Assembly (NCBI GenBank): GCA_963721175.1
Contig: CAVRIG010000007.1
Location: 62,001-126,000 of the forward strand
Length of the DNA: 64,000 bases
Source: Aliishimia sp963721175
GTDB taxonomy: Bacteria; Pseudomonadota; Alphaproteobacteria; Rhodobacterales; Rhodobacteraceae
Reading direction: 5' to 3'
The notes below the pieces were generated by a model. That model searched no databases and had not been told where the DNA came from. It saw nothing but the letters and a program-made list of their open reading frames with translations. Position numbers and translations under genes: made by a program. This document shows positions 1 through 9,985 of the stretch, piece after piece (the stretch's first letter is position 1; each line of letters opens with the position of its first letter).

Positions 1-213
1 TTTTGCACTTGGAATAGTTGCTTCGAGAGAAGCGCATGCCGAAGACGCGCCGAACGTCCTTGTCGTTTCGGATCAGCGAAATTCGGGGATAGCCAGTGAC
101 GCGACTGCTGCGCGACTCCATCTCCCCATGTCCATGCCTTGCCGGCAGGGATGCTCTCGGCAAGAGCAAATCGGGGTCATCATGTTCTGGCTGGCATGAT
201 CCATTGATCCGTT

Positions 214-247
214 CAAAAAAAGCCCCCAAACCGAGAGGTTCAGGGGC
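214..247 (-). terminator. Rho-independent terminator of the gabD-like gene
   Basis: Read on the minus strand, just past the dehydrogenase stop, GCCCC pairs with GGGGC and AACC with GGTT around a small loop. A run of seven to eight T follows. Stem, loop and T-tract are all present and lie about 30 bp after the stop codon, so this is a confident intrinsic terminator. Confidence 0.8.
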
Positions 248-276
248 GATCTTTGGTCGTAAACCGATCCCGAAGA

Positions 277-1755
277 TCAGACGCTCATGCAAACGTATTT
301 CATCTCGAGATAATCCTCGATCCCGTGATGCGAGCCCTCGCGGCCGAGGCCGGATTGCTTGACGCCGCCGAAGGGGCCGAGCTCGGTCGAGATGATGCCG
401 GTGTTGATGCCGACGATCCCGTATTCCAGCGCCTCGGCGACCTTGTAGACGCGGCTGAGGTCCTTGGCGTAGAAATACGCCGCCAGGCCGAAGATCGTGT
501 CGTTGGCCATCGCGATCACGTCGTCCACGGTCGTCGAACTTGAAGAGCGGGGCGAGCGGGCCGAAAGTCTCCTCCTTGGCGACCTTCATGTCCTGCGTCA
601 CGCCGGTGACGATGGTCGGGCTCGAAGAAGGTGCCGCCCAGATCGTGCGGGTTGCCGCCGGTGATGACCGCGCCACCCTTGGAGACGGCGTCCTGGATGT
701 GCTCCTGCACCTTCTCGACGGCGTCCGCGTTGATCAGCGGGCCGGTCGTGACCCCGTCTTCCAGGCCGTCGCCGACCTTCAGCTTGCCGACGCGCCGCCT
801 TCAGTTTCTCGGCGAAGGCGTCATAGACGCCGGCCTGCACGTAGATCCGGTTGGCGCAGACGCAGGTCTGGCCGTTGTTGCGGAACTTGCACATCATCGC
901 GCCTTCGACGGCGGCATCCAGATCGGCGTCATCGAACACGATGAAGGGCGCGTTGCCGCCCAGCTCCATCGAGCATTTCATCACCTGGTCGGCGGCCTGC
1001 TTGAGCAGGATGCGCCCCACTTCGGTCGAGCCGGTGAAGGTCAGCTTGCGCACCGCCGGGTTTTCGCAGAATTCCTTGCCGATCTCCGAGGACGAGGCCG
1101 AGGGCACCACGTTGAAGACGCCCGCCGGGATGCCGGCCCGTTCGGCCAGCACGCCCAGCACGATGGCCGACAGCGGCGTTTCCTTCGGCGGGACGCGCGA
1201 CGAAGGCACAGCCGGCGGCCAGCGCGGGGCCGGCCTTGCGGGTGATCATCGCGTTGGGGAAGTTCCACGGCGTGATCGAGGCGGCGACGCCGATCGGCTG
1301 CTTGATGACCTGATGCGCTTGTCGCGCTGGTGGCCGGGAATGGTCTCGCCATAGACGCGCTTGGCCTCTTCGCCGAAAAACTCGATGAAGGACGCGCCAT
1401 AGGCGATCTCGCCCTTGGCCTCGGCCAGGGGCTTGCCCTGCTCGGCGGTCAGGATCATGCCCAGATCGTCCTGGTTCTCCATCATCAGGTCGAACCATTT
1501 GCGCATCACGGCGGCGCGTTCCTTGCCGGTCCACTTGGCCCAGTCCTTCTGGGCCTTCTGGGCGGCGGCGATGGCCTCTGCCACCTGCGCACGGGTCAGG
1601 TCGGCCACCTCGGCGATCACGTCGCCGCGGGCGGGGTTGGTCACGTCGAAGGTGCCGTTGTCGCCTTCGACCCAGGTTCCGTTGATATACGCGCGGGTTT
1701 CCAGCAGGGACGGATCCTTCAGCAGGCCGCGCAGATCGGTGGTGGTGTCGAGCAT
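277..1755 (-). pseudogene. gabD: Succinate-semialdehyde dehydrogenase, NAD(P)-dependent (frameshifted)
   Basis: Aldehyde dehydrogenase superfamily enzyme that oxidises succinate semialdehyde to succinate in GABA catabolism (family knowledge). The start at 1755 gives MLDTTTDLRGLL. The ITPWNFP motif, the catalytic-cysteine segment NNGQTCVCANR and the C-terminal GPFGGVKQSGLGREG are all readable, but in different frames. Indels lie near 1305, 1192, 795, 620 and 540; for example an extra G makes GAAGGAAACG where AEETP is expected. The summed span of 493 codons equals the normal family length, so the gene looks complete apart from the indels. Consensus error is more likely than decay. BoxD is also an aldehyde dehydrogenase, but this sequence is GabD-like. 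Confidence 0.85.
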
Positions 1756-1836
1756 GTCTCGTCTCCCCTCAGGATTGCTTGCGGCACTGAAATAGGGTCT
1801 TGTCGGTTTTGTCCAGAGGCAGAAGGGGTGCAGGCG

Positions 1837-2628
1837 ATGGCCGAGCTAGACGACGCCTATGCGAATGCCGCCCACATTCCCGGCGGCGACGCCTATCCGG
1901 AGCGCTGGGCGGCCGCGGCGGGCGCCTTTCGCGAACGGCTGTCCGGCGATGGCCGGGCGCGGCTCGACCTGCGGTATGGCAACAGTGACCGGCAGGCCTT
2001 CGACCTGTTCCTGCCCGATGACGATGCGCAAGGGCTGTCGGTCTTCGTGCATGGTGGATACTGGCTGCGCTTCGACCGGTCCTTCTGGTCGCATCTGGCG
2101 GCCGGACCGCTGGCACGCGGCTGGGCCGTGGCGATGCCGAGCTATGACCTCTGCCCGGGCGTGACGATTGCGCAGATCACCGCCCAGATCGGCCGTGCCG
2201 TGCCGGCGATGGCCGCCGAGATCGGAGGCGCGCTGACGCTGTCGGGCCATTCCGCGGGCGGCCACCTCGTCGCGCGGATGCTGGCACCGGGGATGCTGCC
2301 CGAGACAGTCAAGTCGCGGATCACCCACGTCGTTCCAATCTCGCCGGTGTCCGACCTCCGGCCCCTGATGAAGACCTCGATGAACGACCAGTTCCGGCTC
2401 GATGTCGCCGCGGCAAAGGCGGAAAGCCCTGTGTTTCAGCAGCCCCCCAACGTGCCGGTGACGGTCTGGGTCGGCGGGGACGAGCGGCCGGTGTTCCTCG
2501 ACCAGGCGCAATGGCTGGCGCAAGCCTGGGAGTGCGCGCATGTGGTGGTGCCCGGAAAGCATCATTTCGACGTGATCGACGCGCTCGAGGATCCTGCGAG
2601 CGACCTCGTGCGCCGGCTCACATCCTGA
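1837..2628 (+). CDS. Alpha/beta hydrolase, kynurenine formamidase-like
   Basis: A 263-aa alpha/beta-hydrolase. The oxyanion-hole motif VHGGYW lies near residue 70 and the nucleophile motif GHSAGGH near residue 138. A late His (KHHFDVID) completes a Ser-Asp-His triad. HGGYW plus GHSAGGH is typical of the arylformamidase branch, which hydrolyses N-formylkynurenine in tryptophan breakdown. No kynureninase or tryptophan dioxygenase is nearby, so the substrate is an inference. A longer in-frame upstream extension is shadow coding over gabD; the ATG at 1837 follows an AGAAGGGG ribosome site. The gene is divergent from gabD, with about 80 bp between starts. Confidence 0.75.
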   Translation: MAELDDAYANAAHIPGGDAYPERWAAAAGAFRERLSGDGRARLDLRYGNSDRQAFDLFLPDDDAQGLSVFVHGGYWLRFDRSFWSHLAAGPLARGWAVAMPSYDLCPGVTIAQITAQIGRAVPAMAAEIGGALTLSGHSAGGHLVARMLAPGMLPETVKSRITHVVPISPVSDLRPLMKTSMNDQFRLDVAAAKAESPVFQQPPNVPVTVWVGGDERPVFLDQAQWLAQAWECAHVVVPGKHHFDVIDALEDPASDLVRRLTS

Positions 2629-2752
2629 CGGGCAGATCCGTTCGCCTCATCTGTTCCACTCCTGCATTCAGAGGTCGTCGTCACGAAACTGTTGCCGGCG
2701 CGGCCGGATCCGGCCTTCGTGCCAGGCCAGTCGGTCGCGCCGGCGGTTCGGC

Positions 2753-3181
2753 TCAGACCAGTTCCGGCGTCTGGTTCAGCGTGCCCTTCGTCGCGTTGGA
2801 GTAGGGGCAGACGTGGTGGCCGCCCTCGATCAGATCCTTCGCCGTGGCCTCGTCGACCCCGGGGAGAGACACCTTGATCTTCACGTCGATGCCGAAGCCG
2901 TTGTCCTCGCGCGGGCCGATACCGGTTTCCACCGTGACGGCCGCATCGTCGGGCACTTCGATCTTCTTCTGCCCGGCATAGAACCGCATCGCTCCCATGA
3001 AACAGGCGGCATACCCCAGCGAGAAGAGCTTTTCGGGGTTCAGCGAATCGCCGCCGGGGCCGCCCATCTCCTTGGGCACTGCCAGATCGGCGGAGTAGGT
3101 GCCGTCATCCAGGGCGGTCTTCCCGTCGCGACCGCCTCCGGTGGCTGTCGCGCTGGTCGAGTAGACGATCTTGGTTGGCAT
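2753..3181 (-). CDS. ohr: Organic hydroperoxide resistance protein Ohr
   Basis: A 142-aa OsmC/Ohr-family thiol peroxidase that reduces organic hydroperoxides in the cytoplasm. The two catalytic cysteines are Cys60 (GYAACFMG) and Cys125 (HHVCPYSN), the canonical Ohr spacing. Length is normal. I chose the ATG at 3181 (MPTKIVYST) because a GAGGAAG site lies just upstream and the longer extension is not family-like. Ohr is usually controlled by the MarR-type OhrR; no ohrR is adjacent. Confidence 0.93.
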   Translation of the reverse strand: MPTKIVYSTSATATGGGRDGKTALDDGTYSADLAVPKEMGGPGGDSLNPEKLFSLGYAACFMGAMRFYAGQKKIEVPDDAAVTVETGIGPREDNGFGIDVKIKVSLPGVDEATAKDLIEGGHHVCPYSNATKGTLNQTPELV

Positions 3182-3433
3182 GGTGAACTTCCTCTTTTCG
3201 ATGTCGCGCCGCTCTGATGGACGTAGGGATGAACCTGTGCGCCGGGGCATCAGTTTCAAGCCGTCCTGTTTCGCCGGCCATCCAGACGTGCAACTGTCTG
3301 GAATGCGAAAGCTTGTCTTTCTTTTGTCCGGCTCTTTTGCCAAGAATTGGGCGATATACTGCGGCGAGTGATGTAAACTCGCTTAACATCGCCTATGTCT
3401 ACCCCAACAGTCCGGATCGAGGGAGAGTTTCAG

Positions 3434-4510
3434 ATGGCCGATTTCGACGCCCAGGTGCGGGAATCGCAGGCGCAGGTGCAGGAGGCGCAATCGAAGATCG
3501 CGGAGCTCACCAGCCGGATCGACATGGCCCGCCAGAAGATGAAGGAGGGCACCGACGCGGCGATCGACATCGAGAACGCCACCTTGGAGGATGTGCACGC
3601 CCATACCGACGTGATGAACGCCAATATCGCGGAGTTGATCATGGGGCTCGATGACGTCACCTCGGCGTTCTCGAAAGATTTCGCGGAGATGCGCTCCAAG
3701 ACGGGCTGGGAAAGCTTCGTCGGGGTATTCTCCCAGGCGAAATCCGACAGCCTGCGGCAGGAGCGCATCCGCACCGCCAGCGTCGACGACAAGCTGCAGG
3801 ATCTCATCGCGAAATCGGACGTGATCGTGAAGCTGCTTCAGGGTCAGTTGACGATGCTGAACGACCAGAAGGACAAGGTGGAGAGCAACCTGACCGAAAC
3901 GCTGGACGAGCGCGAGGCGGTCGTGGGCGAACTGGAAAGCCTCAAGTCGGAGATCAGGGCGATGGATCCGAAGATCATCTCCCTGGAAAACTCCATTGCA
4001 TCGGAAACGGACGCAGCGAAACGCACGAGGCTCGAGACCGACCTTGCCGACATGAACCGGCAATACAACGAGATGGTCCAGACCGAGCAGGTCAAGATCG
4101 CCAAGTCGCAGACCCTCGAACGTTACATCGAGAAGGGCAAGACCTGGATCGACAGCCTGCAGAACCAGGCGGCGACGCAGATGGTTCTGATCAACAAGCT
4201 GCAGACCGATACCAAGCAGCGCGTGGTCCTTTATGACGCGCTGACGAAATCGCTCAAGACGGCGCAGCAGCAGGACGTGGCGCACCGGATCAACGAGATC
4301 GGCGTGCAGACCGACCAGGAGGCGCAATCGGCCATGGCCGGGATCGGTGCGGCGACGAACGCGCGGATGGCCGACATGCTGGAGGCGCACGAGGACCAGA
4401 TGATCTTTGCCCGCGACGTGCTGGAGGCGAAGGCCAAGGCGGACGAACGCTTTGCCCGCCGCTTCGAGGACATCGTCAGGAAACACGACGCCAACGCCTA
4501 CGGAGGGTGA
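3434..4510 (+). CDS. Coiled-coil protein, possibly TelA-like (toxic anion resistance family)
   Basis: A 358-aa soluble protein, rich in Glu, Gln, Lys and Asp, with almost continuous coiled-coil helix and no signal peptide or membrane segment. A YIEKGKTWIDSL block (about 225-240) followed by a long Gln-rich helix recalls the TelA/PF05816 layout. That is a resemblance by eye, not a firm assignment. The ATG at 3434 follows GGGAGAG; the extra upstream residues are not convincing. It is the first gene of a co-directional block that includes an AAA+ ATPase and small membrane proteins, and the next gene begins 4 bp after its stop. It may be a scaffold or client of that ATPase (inference). Confidence 0.7.
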   Translation: MADFDAQVRESQAQVQEAQSKIAELTSRIDMARQKMKEGTDAAIDIENATLEDVHAHTDVMNANIAELIMGLDDVTSAFSKDFAEMRSKTGWESFVGVFSQAKSDSLRQERIRTASVDDKLQDLIAKSDVIVKLLQGQLTMLNDQKDKVESNLTETLDEREAVVGELESLKSEIRAMDPKIISLENSIASETDAAKRTRLETDLADMNRQYNEMVQTEQVKIAKSQTLERYIEKGKTWIDSLQNQAATQMVLINKLQTDTKQRVVLYDALTKSLKTAQQQDVAHRINEIGVQTDQEAQSAMAGIGAATNARMADMLEAHEDQMIFARDVLEAKAKADERFARRFEDIVRKHDANAYGG

Positions 4511-4514
4511 TGCC

Positions 4515-4670
4515 ATGAACCTCGGAATTGCCGCGATCGCGCTGTCGATCATCTGCCTTGTGGCCTCGCTGGGCTTCGGCGTGCCGGTCTGGGTCAACAT
4601 CGTGGGCGTCGTGTCGGGGATCATCGGGCTCGTCCTGCTGAGCCGGGCCAGGAAGGGTGGCGGGAGCTGA
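4515..4670 (+). CDS. Small two-helix membrane protein
   Basis: A 51-aa hydrophobic protein beginning MNLGIAAIALS. Two transmembrane segments (about 3-22 and 27-44) are joined by a short GVPVW turn and end in a basic RARKGGGS tail. It starts 4 bp after the coiled-coil gene, with GGAGGG just upstream, which indicates translational coupling. I recognise no family. It may anchor the neighbouring soluble coiled-coil protein to the membrane (inference). Confidence 0.65.
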   Translation: MNLGIAAIALSIICLVASLGFGVPVWVNIVGVVSGIIGLVLLSRARKGGGS

Positions 4671-4794
4671 GCGTGCCGGGGATTCGAGCGTCGGTTCGGT
4701 CGGCACAGTTCAGGTGTGTCGTCGTGCCGGCGGCCATACCGATCTTCCGGCGTGCGGCCCGCTTCCCGGAAACGATCATGCGGCACATCGAGAG

Positions 4795-5910
4795 ATGACC
4801 GACCCAGACAATTCCTCGGGCCTGACCGAGCTCTTCGCCTCGCGCCGGTATTTCCGCAAGTTCGAGATGATCCTTGGCCACATGATCCGCGTCGCCGGCG
4901 TCATGGAAGCGGATGGAGATCTGGGCCGCGAGGAGGTCAAGGTTCTCGCCCGCTATGCCGCGCGGCTGAACTACACGTTCCGGGCGCTGTCGATGAAGTA
5001 CCTGCTGGTCGGCCGCGATACCGGGCGGTTCTTCGGCTCGCTCTCCATCGACCGGACCGAGAGCGGGTTTCCGACGATCTCCGAGATCCGCACCATGGCC
5101 AACGACGCGCTTCAGGCGGAGCGGCATCTGGCCGCTGCGCCCTCTGTCGCGCAGCTGAAGCGCGAGATGGTGGAGATGATCGTGGGCCGGCGCGAGGTGC
5201 CGACGAAACTGCAATTCGCCTTGTCCCAGCGCCTCTATTACGAAGAGCTGTTGCGCGGCGAACTGTTCTGGGCGCAGAACGATCCCGACCTGCAATGGCT
5301 GGGCAACCTGGGCGAGGACCGCCGGCGGTTCCTGATCCACTGGGCGGTCTGGGACGGCGGGCTGAACCTGCCGATCCTCTACCTGATGGAGTGCGAGGAT
5401 ACCGGTGCGGTGCCGCTGCCCAAGGATCAGCGCCGCTGGCCCGGTGTGCAGGCGCACCTGATGGCGCAGTCGGTGGGGGCGCTGAAGCTGGTGACGATCG
5501 CCAAGGGGTTCGACGAGGATTTCGACGACCTCCACCCCAAGCGGCTGCGCCGGTTCCATGTCGGCCCCCTCTATTCCTCGGCCTTCACCGCGCAGACCGG
5601 ACCGCTGGGCGAGGTGCTGAGCGATGCGCGCGCGCCGGTCGGGCAGGATTGGGCTTTGGTGTGGACCGAAGAGGATCTGCGCTCCGAACGGGTGGTGGAG
5701 GAACGCGCGGGGTGGTTTTCCAAGGTGGAGCGCGAGATCTTCGCGCTCGACCCGTTCTCGGCCCGCGGGGCGGAGACGGGCACGACGCGGATGAGCCGCG
5801 CGATCATCCTGCCCCAGAGGCCGTTCCAGGTGCTGGCGGAGCGCGACCTGCCGGGGTTTGACGCGGTGCGGAAATACGTGGTCAGCGGGTCGCGGGTCCT
5901 GCGCTATTGA
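4795..5910 (+). CDS. Unknown 371-aa protein with a TerB-like helical N-terminus
   Basis: I do not recognise the full-length family. The first 100 residues (FRKFEMILGHMIRVAGVMEA then DGDLGREEVKVLARYA) resemble the TerB fold: a long helix, then an acidic D-G-D-x-x-x-E-E-V turn and another helix. The remainder is mixed alpha/beta, Trp-rich (WAVWDGG, WALVWTEED), with no membrane segment. The ATG at 4795 has only a weak ribosome site (GAGAG); in-frame codons upstream to 4657 could extend it. It sits between a TelA-like coiled-coil gene and an AAA+ ATPase on the same strand. The TerB suggestion is low confidence; the gene itself is well supported by length and codon pattern. Confidence 0.75.
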   Translation: MTDPDNSSGLTELFASRRYFRKFEMILGHMIRVAGVMEADGDLGREEVKVLARYAARLNYTFRALSMKYLLVGRDTGRFFGSLSIDRTESGFPTISEIRTMANDALQAERHLAAAPSVAQLKREMVEMIVGRREVPTKLQFALSQRLYYEELLRGELFWAQNDPDLQWLGNLGEDRRRFLIHWAVWDGGLNLPILYLMECEDTGAVPLPKDQRRWPGVQAHLMAQSVGALKLVTIAKGFDEDFDDLHPKRLRRFHVGPLYSSAFTAQTGPLGEVLSDARAPVGQDWALVWTEEDLRSERVVEERAGWFSKVEREIFALDPFSARGAETGTTRMSRAIILPQRPFQVLAERDLPGFDAVRKYVVSGSRVLRY

Positions 5911-5978
5911 GACCTTGGCGGGGGCGGCCGCTTCCGGCGGGAGTTTGTCGGGCCAAGTGAAGGCAGGGGAGCAGCGAG

Positions 5979-7916
5979 ATGAGCCGGACGTCGGACCAGA
6001 TGGAGCTTCGCGAGGAGGAGATCGTGAAGCATTACCCGATGGCTCTGGCCATGCTGCAGGGGTTCGATCATGCACCACGGATCGGGCGGGCGGCTGAGGA
6101 ACCTCAGGCGGAGCGGTCGAGCGGCATCGGCACGCGGCGGCGGTTCCGGACGACGACGCCGGGGCTGGTGACACGGCGGACGGCCCCGGTGGGCGCGGTG
6201 CAACTGATGGCGCGGATCGAGGGGGCGGACGCGGAGGATGCGCTGATCTCTCCCTTGCAGGCTACGGTTCTGACCGTATTGCGGCGGGGTCTGTCGATCG
6301 CGCTGGCCGTGACGGAAGCTTATGCGGAGACATCGGGGTTGGGCGATCTGAAGCGCGCCAATCTCGAGGGCGCGCTGCCGGCGAACCGGAAGACGGAGTT
6401 TGCCGAGCTCTTGGCGGGGGAGGCGCTGGTGACGCTCTTCGTCTTCGGCTCGGCCACGGCGTTCCTGATCGCCCCGCATCAGAGCGAGGTGACGGTGGAG
6501 GTGGGCGAGTTCGAGGAGATGCTCACCGACAACGGGCAAACGGCGCTGCATGGCTGCCTCTGGGAGCTGGACCGGAAGATTGCCGCCTTTGCCTCGGGTG
6601 ATGCGCAGCTGGTGGCCACGGTTGCCGCGTTCGCCGAGACGGTGATGGAGAAGGTGGCGGGGCGGGCGCGGACCGCGCCGCGTCTGGAGGCGTTCACCGG
6701 GGCGAGCTGGCGGGTGGAGTCGGATGATTTCCCGGTGAATGGCTTCGCCCCCGCCTCGAAGGCCCGGTCCACGACACTGACCATGACCTTCAAGACGCCG
6801 GAGGAGGTGGTGGGCAACCATATCGCCAAGTACCAGGCGCTGCGGTTGGCGAAGATGATCATGGCCTATGATTTCGACCGGCGGCTGAACCCGTTCGTGG
6901 AGCTGGGCGGGTTCATCTTCACCTTCATGGGGGACGGCAAGCCGGGCACGGGCAAGACCACGCTGATCCAGATGATGGCCGGGCTGATCGACGGCTATTG
7001 CCGCAACGCCGGTTATCCGTTCCGGTATCAGAACCTGTCGACCGACAATATCGACAGCTACCAGGGCAAGTCGGGGCAGAACGCGAAGGCCTTCATCAAT
7101 TCCATCATCGATCCGGCCGTGATCGGCTTCGGAACGATCGACGATATCGACCAGCTGGCGGGCAAGCGGGGGGACCGGCAGTCTTCGGCGGGGCAGCTGG
7201 AGATCACCGCGGTGCTGATGGAGAGTTTTTCGGGCGCCAACACGGTGGTGCGCGGGAACTGCACCTTCGGGATGTTCTCGAACTATCCGGAGAACGTGGA
7301 CGACGCGCTGCGCCAGCGCGCGGGCGCGCGGTTCCTGGTGGACGGGCCGCAAAGCCGCGAGGATTACATCGACATCCTGGCGCTGCTGCTGGGCAGGAAG
7401 CACGACATCCCGCTGGGCGACCACGACCTTTACGCCGCGCAGGAGATCCGGCGGGCGGTGGCGGCGTCCTTCGAGAGCCACGGGCGTCCCAGCGAGGAGG
7501 GGCTGCAGGCGGTCTGGACCGGCGTGGAGCGCGAGATCGGGGAGCTGGACACCATCGCCAAGCTGGGCGCCTATCTGAAGGCGATCCAGGAGGCGGATGC
7601 GCGGTTCACGGGGCGGGCGATCAAGAACATCACCGACGCGGTGAAGGTCCGCGCGATGGATTTCGAACTGCCCGACGAGTGGATGGAGGAGCCGGAGCTG
7701 TTCCTTTTCCGGCCCTACGAAGAGAAGCTGGGCATGATCGAGGAGTTGCGCCGGCCGATCACGGTGGAGATGGTGGTGCAGGAGATCAACCGCTACGCGG
7801 ACAGCGAATTCCGCTATGCCGACAAGTCCGACGAGGCGGCGATCGAGGCGATGGTGCGCGACATGGGCCGGACGGAGGCGGCGAAGCGGCGGTATCTGGA
7901 GGGGAAGGATGGCTGA
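5979..7916 (+). CDS. AAA+ ATPase of an uncharacterised operon
   Basis: A 645-aa protein. An unassigned N-terminal domain of about 300 residues precedes an AAA+ module. Walker A is GDGKPGTGKTT (about 318-328) and Walker B is VIGFGTIDDID (about 380-390). A sensor-1-like GMFSNYPENVDD and arginine-finger-like DALRQRAGARF lie near 428-450, followed by a helical C-terminus rich in Glu. The LMESFSGANTVVRGNCTFGMF stretch is insert-like. No membrane segment is seen. It is the likely motor of the 3.4-10.9 kb block. It follows the TerB-like gene by about 70 bp with an AGGGGAG ribosome site. AAA+ remodellers of this size act on protein complexes; the target here is unknown. Confidence 0.85.
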   Translation: MSRTSDQMELREEEIVKHYPMALAMLQGFDHAPRIGRAAEEPQAERSSGIGTRRRFRTTTPGLVTRRTAPVGAVQLMARIEGADAEDALISPLQATVLTVLRRGLSIALAVTEAYAETSGLGDLKRANLEGALPANRKTEFAELLAGEALVTLFVFGSATAFLIAPHQSEVTVEVGEFEEMLTDNGQTALHGCLWELDRKIAAFASGDAQLVATVAAFAETVMEKVAGRARTAPRLEAFTGASWRVESDDFPVNGFAPASKARSTTLTMTFKTPEEVVGNHIAKYQALRLAKMIMAYDFDRRLNPFVELGGFIFTFMGDGKPGTGKTTLIQMMAGLIDGYCRNAGYPFRYQNLSTDNIDSYQGKSGQNAKAFINSIIDPAVIGFGTIDDIDQLAGKRGDRQSSAGQLEITAVLMESFSGANTVVRGNCTFGMFSNYPENVDDALRQRAGARFLVDGPQSREDYIDILALLLGRKHDIPLGDHDLYAAQEIRRAVAASFESHGRPSEEGLQAVWTGVEREIGELDTIAKLGAYLKAIQEADARFTGRAIKNITDAVKVRAMDFELPDEWMEEPELFLFRPYEEKLGMIEELRRPITVEMVVQEINRYADSEFRYADKSDEAAIEAMVRDMGRTEAAKRRYLEGKDG

Positions 7917-7970
7917 GGTCGTCGCGAGGGCAGGGCGGGCGTTGTCTCAATTGAAGGGACGTGCAACCTC

Positions 7971-8639
7971 ATGCTAGAATTATTGCAGTCCCCAGACAGT
8001 TTTGTCGCGATTGGCACTATGCTTGCCGGATCGGCGGCAATTTCGGGCGCATTCAGCGGCCACAACGGGGAGCTCAAGTACGTGGAAGAGAGCAAGAAAA
8101 ATGGAAGGCCGACAGTGATCTTGCCAAGCGGTTGATGCTATTGGTCTACACCAGTTCAAGGGTTCGCTTTTTGCTGTCAGACACTCCGCAATGATGGCGA
8201 CATGAACTGAAGCTTTCGGACGAAGAAAAGAATGAAATTTGGGCAGGAAACTGAATCGGCCAAGCCGGAGTGGTAAACGCATATGCAAAGCGCTGGTCCA
8301 ACCATTACGACAACCGGCGTGAACTTGAAGCCACACTGTTAGAAAGACTGTCGCAATTTGGGGCACGACCGCGCGCTGAGCTGTGTTGCAAAGCTCTTTG
8401 ATGTTGGAACATGAACTGAGCAGATTCTAGCGAGCTTCGACATCGATGCGAATTTGCGCGGAGATACTGGATCTAGGCAAGAAGTCTGCTCATCGTAGAA
8501 ATCTTGAAGCATAGACGTGACATAGTCTACGACGTGCATTCGGTATGACTCTCGAGGACCATTTCAGAAAAGACTTTGCTTCAGCACTTCGCTCCTGTTG
8601 GAAGATTATCTTAGAGCCAAAATTGAGGCGACCAAATGA
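7971..8639 (+). pseudogene. Low-GC, multiply frameshifted gene between the ATPase and the 450-aa gene
   Basis: This 720-bp stretch has clearly lower GC than its surroundings. Fragments of one protein can be read across several frames. They are MLELLQSPDSFVAIGTMLAG (a hydrophobic start), KYVEESKK, DLAKRLMLLVYTSSRVRFLL, LKLSDEEKNEIWAGN, VVNAYAKRWSNHYDNRRELE, LLIVEILKHRRDIVYDV and a final DYLRAKIEATK. The last fragment's TGA overlaps the next ATG as ATGA, so the remnant sits in the operon like a genuine member. It looks like a membrane-anchored helical protein of about 220 aa. Either it is a decayed foreign gene or indel errors concentrate here. I recognise no family. Confidence 0.4.
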
Positions 8640-9985
8640 AACGCCTCATCCAATACGGCCTGATGTTCGGCAACCTGGTCCACGTCGCCTCCCCGGCGCT
8701 GGTGGAGCGCTACAATCGCGCGCTGGAGCATCTGACGGGGAAACGCACCGCTCTGACCGATTTCTACATCGACATCTCCGGGTTCTCGCCCGAGATCGGG
8801 CATGAGTTGGGCGATGACCTCTACCTCAACCACGACGGCGTCAACCGGCAGTTCATCCTGCTGACGACGGAGCAGAAGCGGAGCCCGTTGCTCAATGCGA
8901 AATTCTCCACCTCGCGCGCGATCCTGCGGCATTTCATCGAGGAGAACGAGGCGCAGCTGTTCGCGCTGACCGCCAAGGACGCGGTGGCGGGGGAGCTGGT
9001 GAATTCGGTCTATCACGCTGCGCTCGCCACGCGACCTCTTCGACATCCGCAAGGTGACGGTGGAGGCCGACACGACCTCTGGAACGGTGCGGCAGGCCGA
9101 CCGGCTCGCCGAGATGGTCGACCGCTTCATGAACGAAGACGACGCGTGGTACGACGACGTGCTGATCGGCGAGATGATCGAATTGGCCGCCGAGACCGGG
9201 GACGTGACGCGCAACCCGGTGCAAGCTCAAGCACATGGAATTCGTGCAGGGCAATTACTGGACGACGCATTTCGGTCCGCTCTACATGTTCCAGGACGTG
9301 GAGCATCGGGCGATCATCACGTCGGGCGACACGGCGCGGCTGACCGATCTGCCGATCCGGCACATCTTCGGCCTCGCGGACCGCAACCAGATCGCGCGGT
9401 TCTTCGAATTGAACGGGCTGGTGGAGCCGATCGTGTCGGCGCGGGGCATCGACAGCGCGGCGATCCTGCGGCAGAAGATGGACTTCATCCTCATCGACGC
9501 GGTGCGCGGGGCATGCGACCGACCTCGACATCCGGAGCCGCGGCGGAGATGCGGCGCGCTGGCGCGGGCCCATGCCGACCGGCTGCCGGCGGAGTTCCAT
9601 GCGCTGGCGCGCGCTGCTCAACTGGTCGGAGAACGGGGGGCCATGGCCGGCGATCACCTCGGAGAGCCCGGCCTATTTCTACACGTTGCGGGCTGCCGAC
9701 CACCCGGACCGGGACCTCGTCAACATGTTGCTGGCGGAACTGGCGCCCAAGGACATCCGCCAGCTCTACATCTGCCACAAGGAGTTGTTCTATCGCACCT
9801 ACGCGGGCTGGCCGGACACGAAGAAGGGCTATGTGGTTGATTACCTCGTGCGGGAGTATCAGGTAGACAAGGCCGGCGCGCGCGAGGCGCTCTTCGGGCA
9901 CGAGCCGGGAATGGAGGAGGCGCCCGTGCAGGATCTTGATGGCCCGTGTCGGGCCCTGGGGCGCAGTCAGGAGGTAGGGACATGA
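8636..9985 (+). pseudogene. Unknown protein of about 450 aa in the ATPase operon (frameshifted)
   Basis: The ORF starts MKRLIQYGLMFGNLVHVASP and continues through several frames: DIRKVTVEADTTSGTV, MEFVQGNYWTTHFGPLYMF, LRQKMDFILIDAVRG, ARAHADRLPAEFHALA, YFYTLRAADHPDRDLVNMLL and ALFGHEPGMEEAP. About five single-base indels separate them; near 9045 and 9228 an extra C is present. It is soluble with no obvious catalytic motif. It may belong to a Rhodobacterales-restricted DUF family, but I cannot confirm which. The next gene's ATG overlaps its stop (ATGA at 9982), so both belong to the same transcript. Confidence 0.65.

Noticed and set aside
1..121. Minus-strand open frame starting at 121 and running off the left edge
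   Set aside because: Only 40 codons, with a G-rich site directly abutting the ATG and no recognisable motif. It cannot be supported as a gene.
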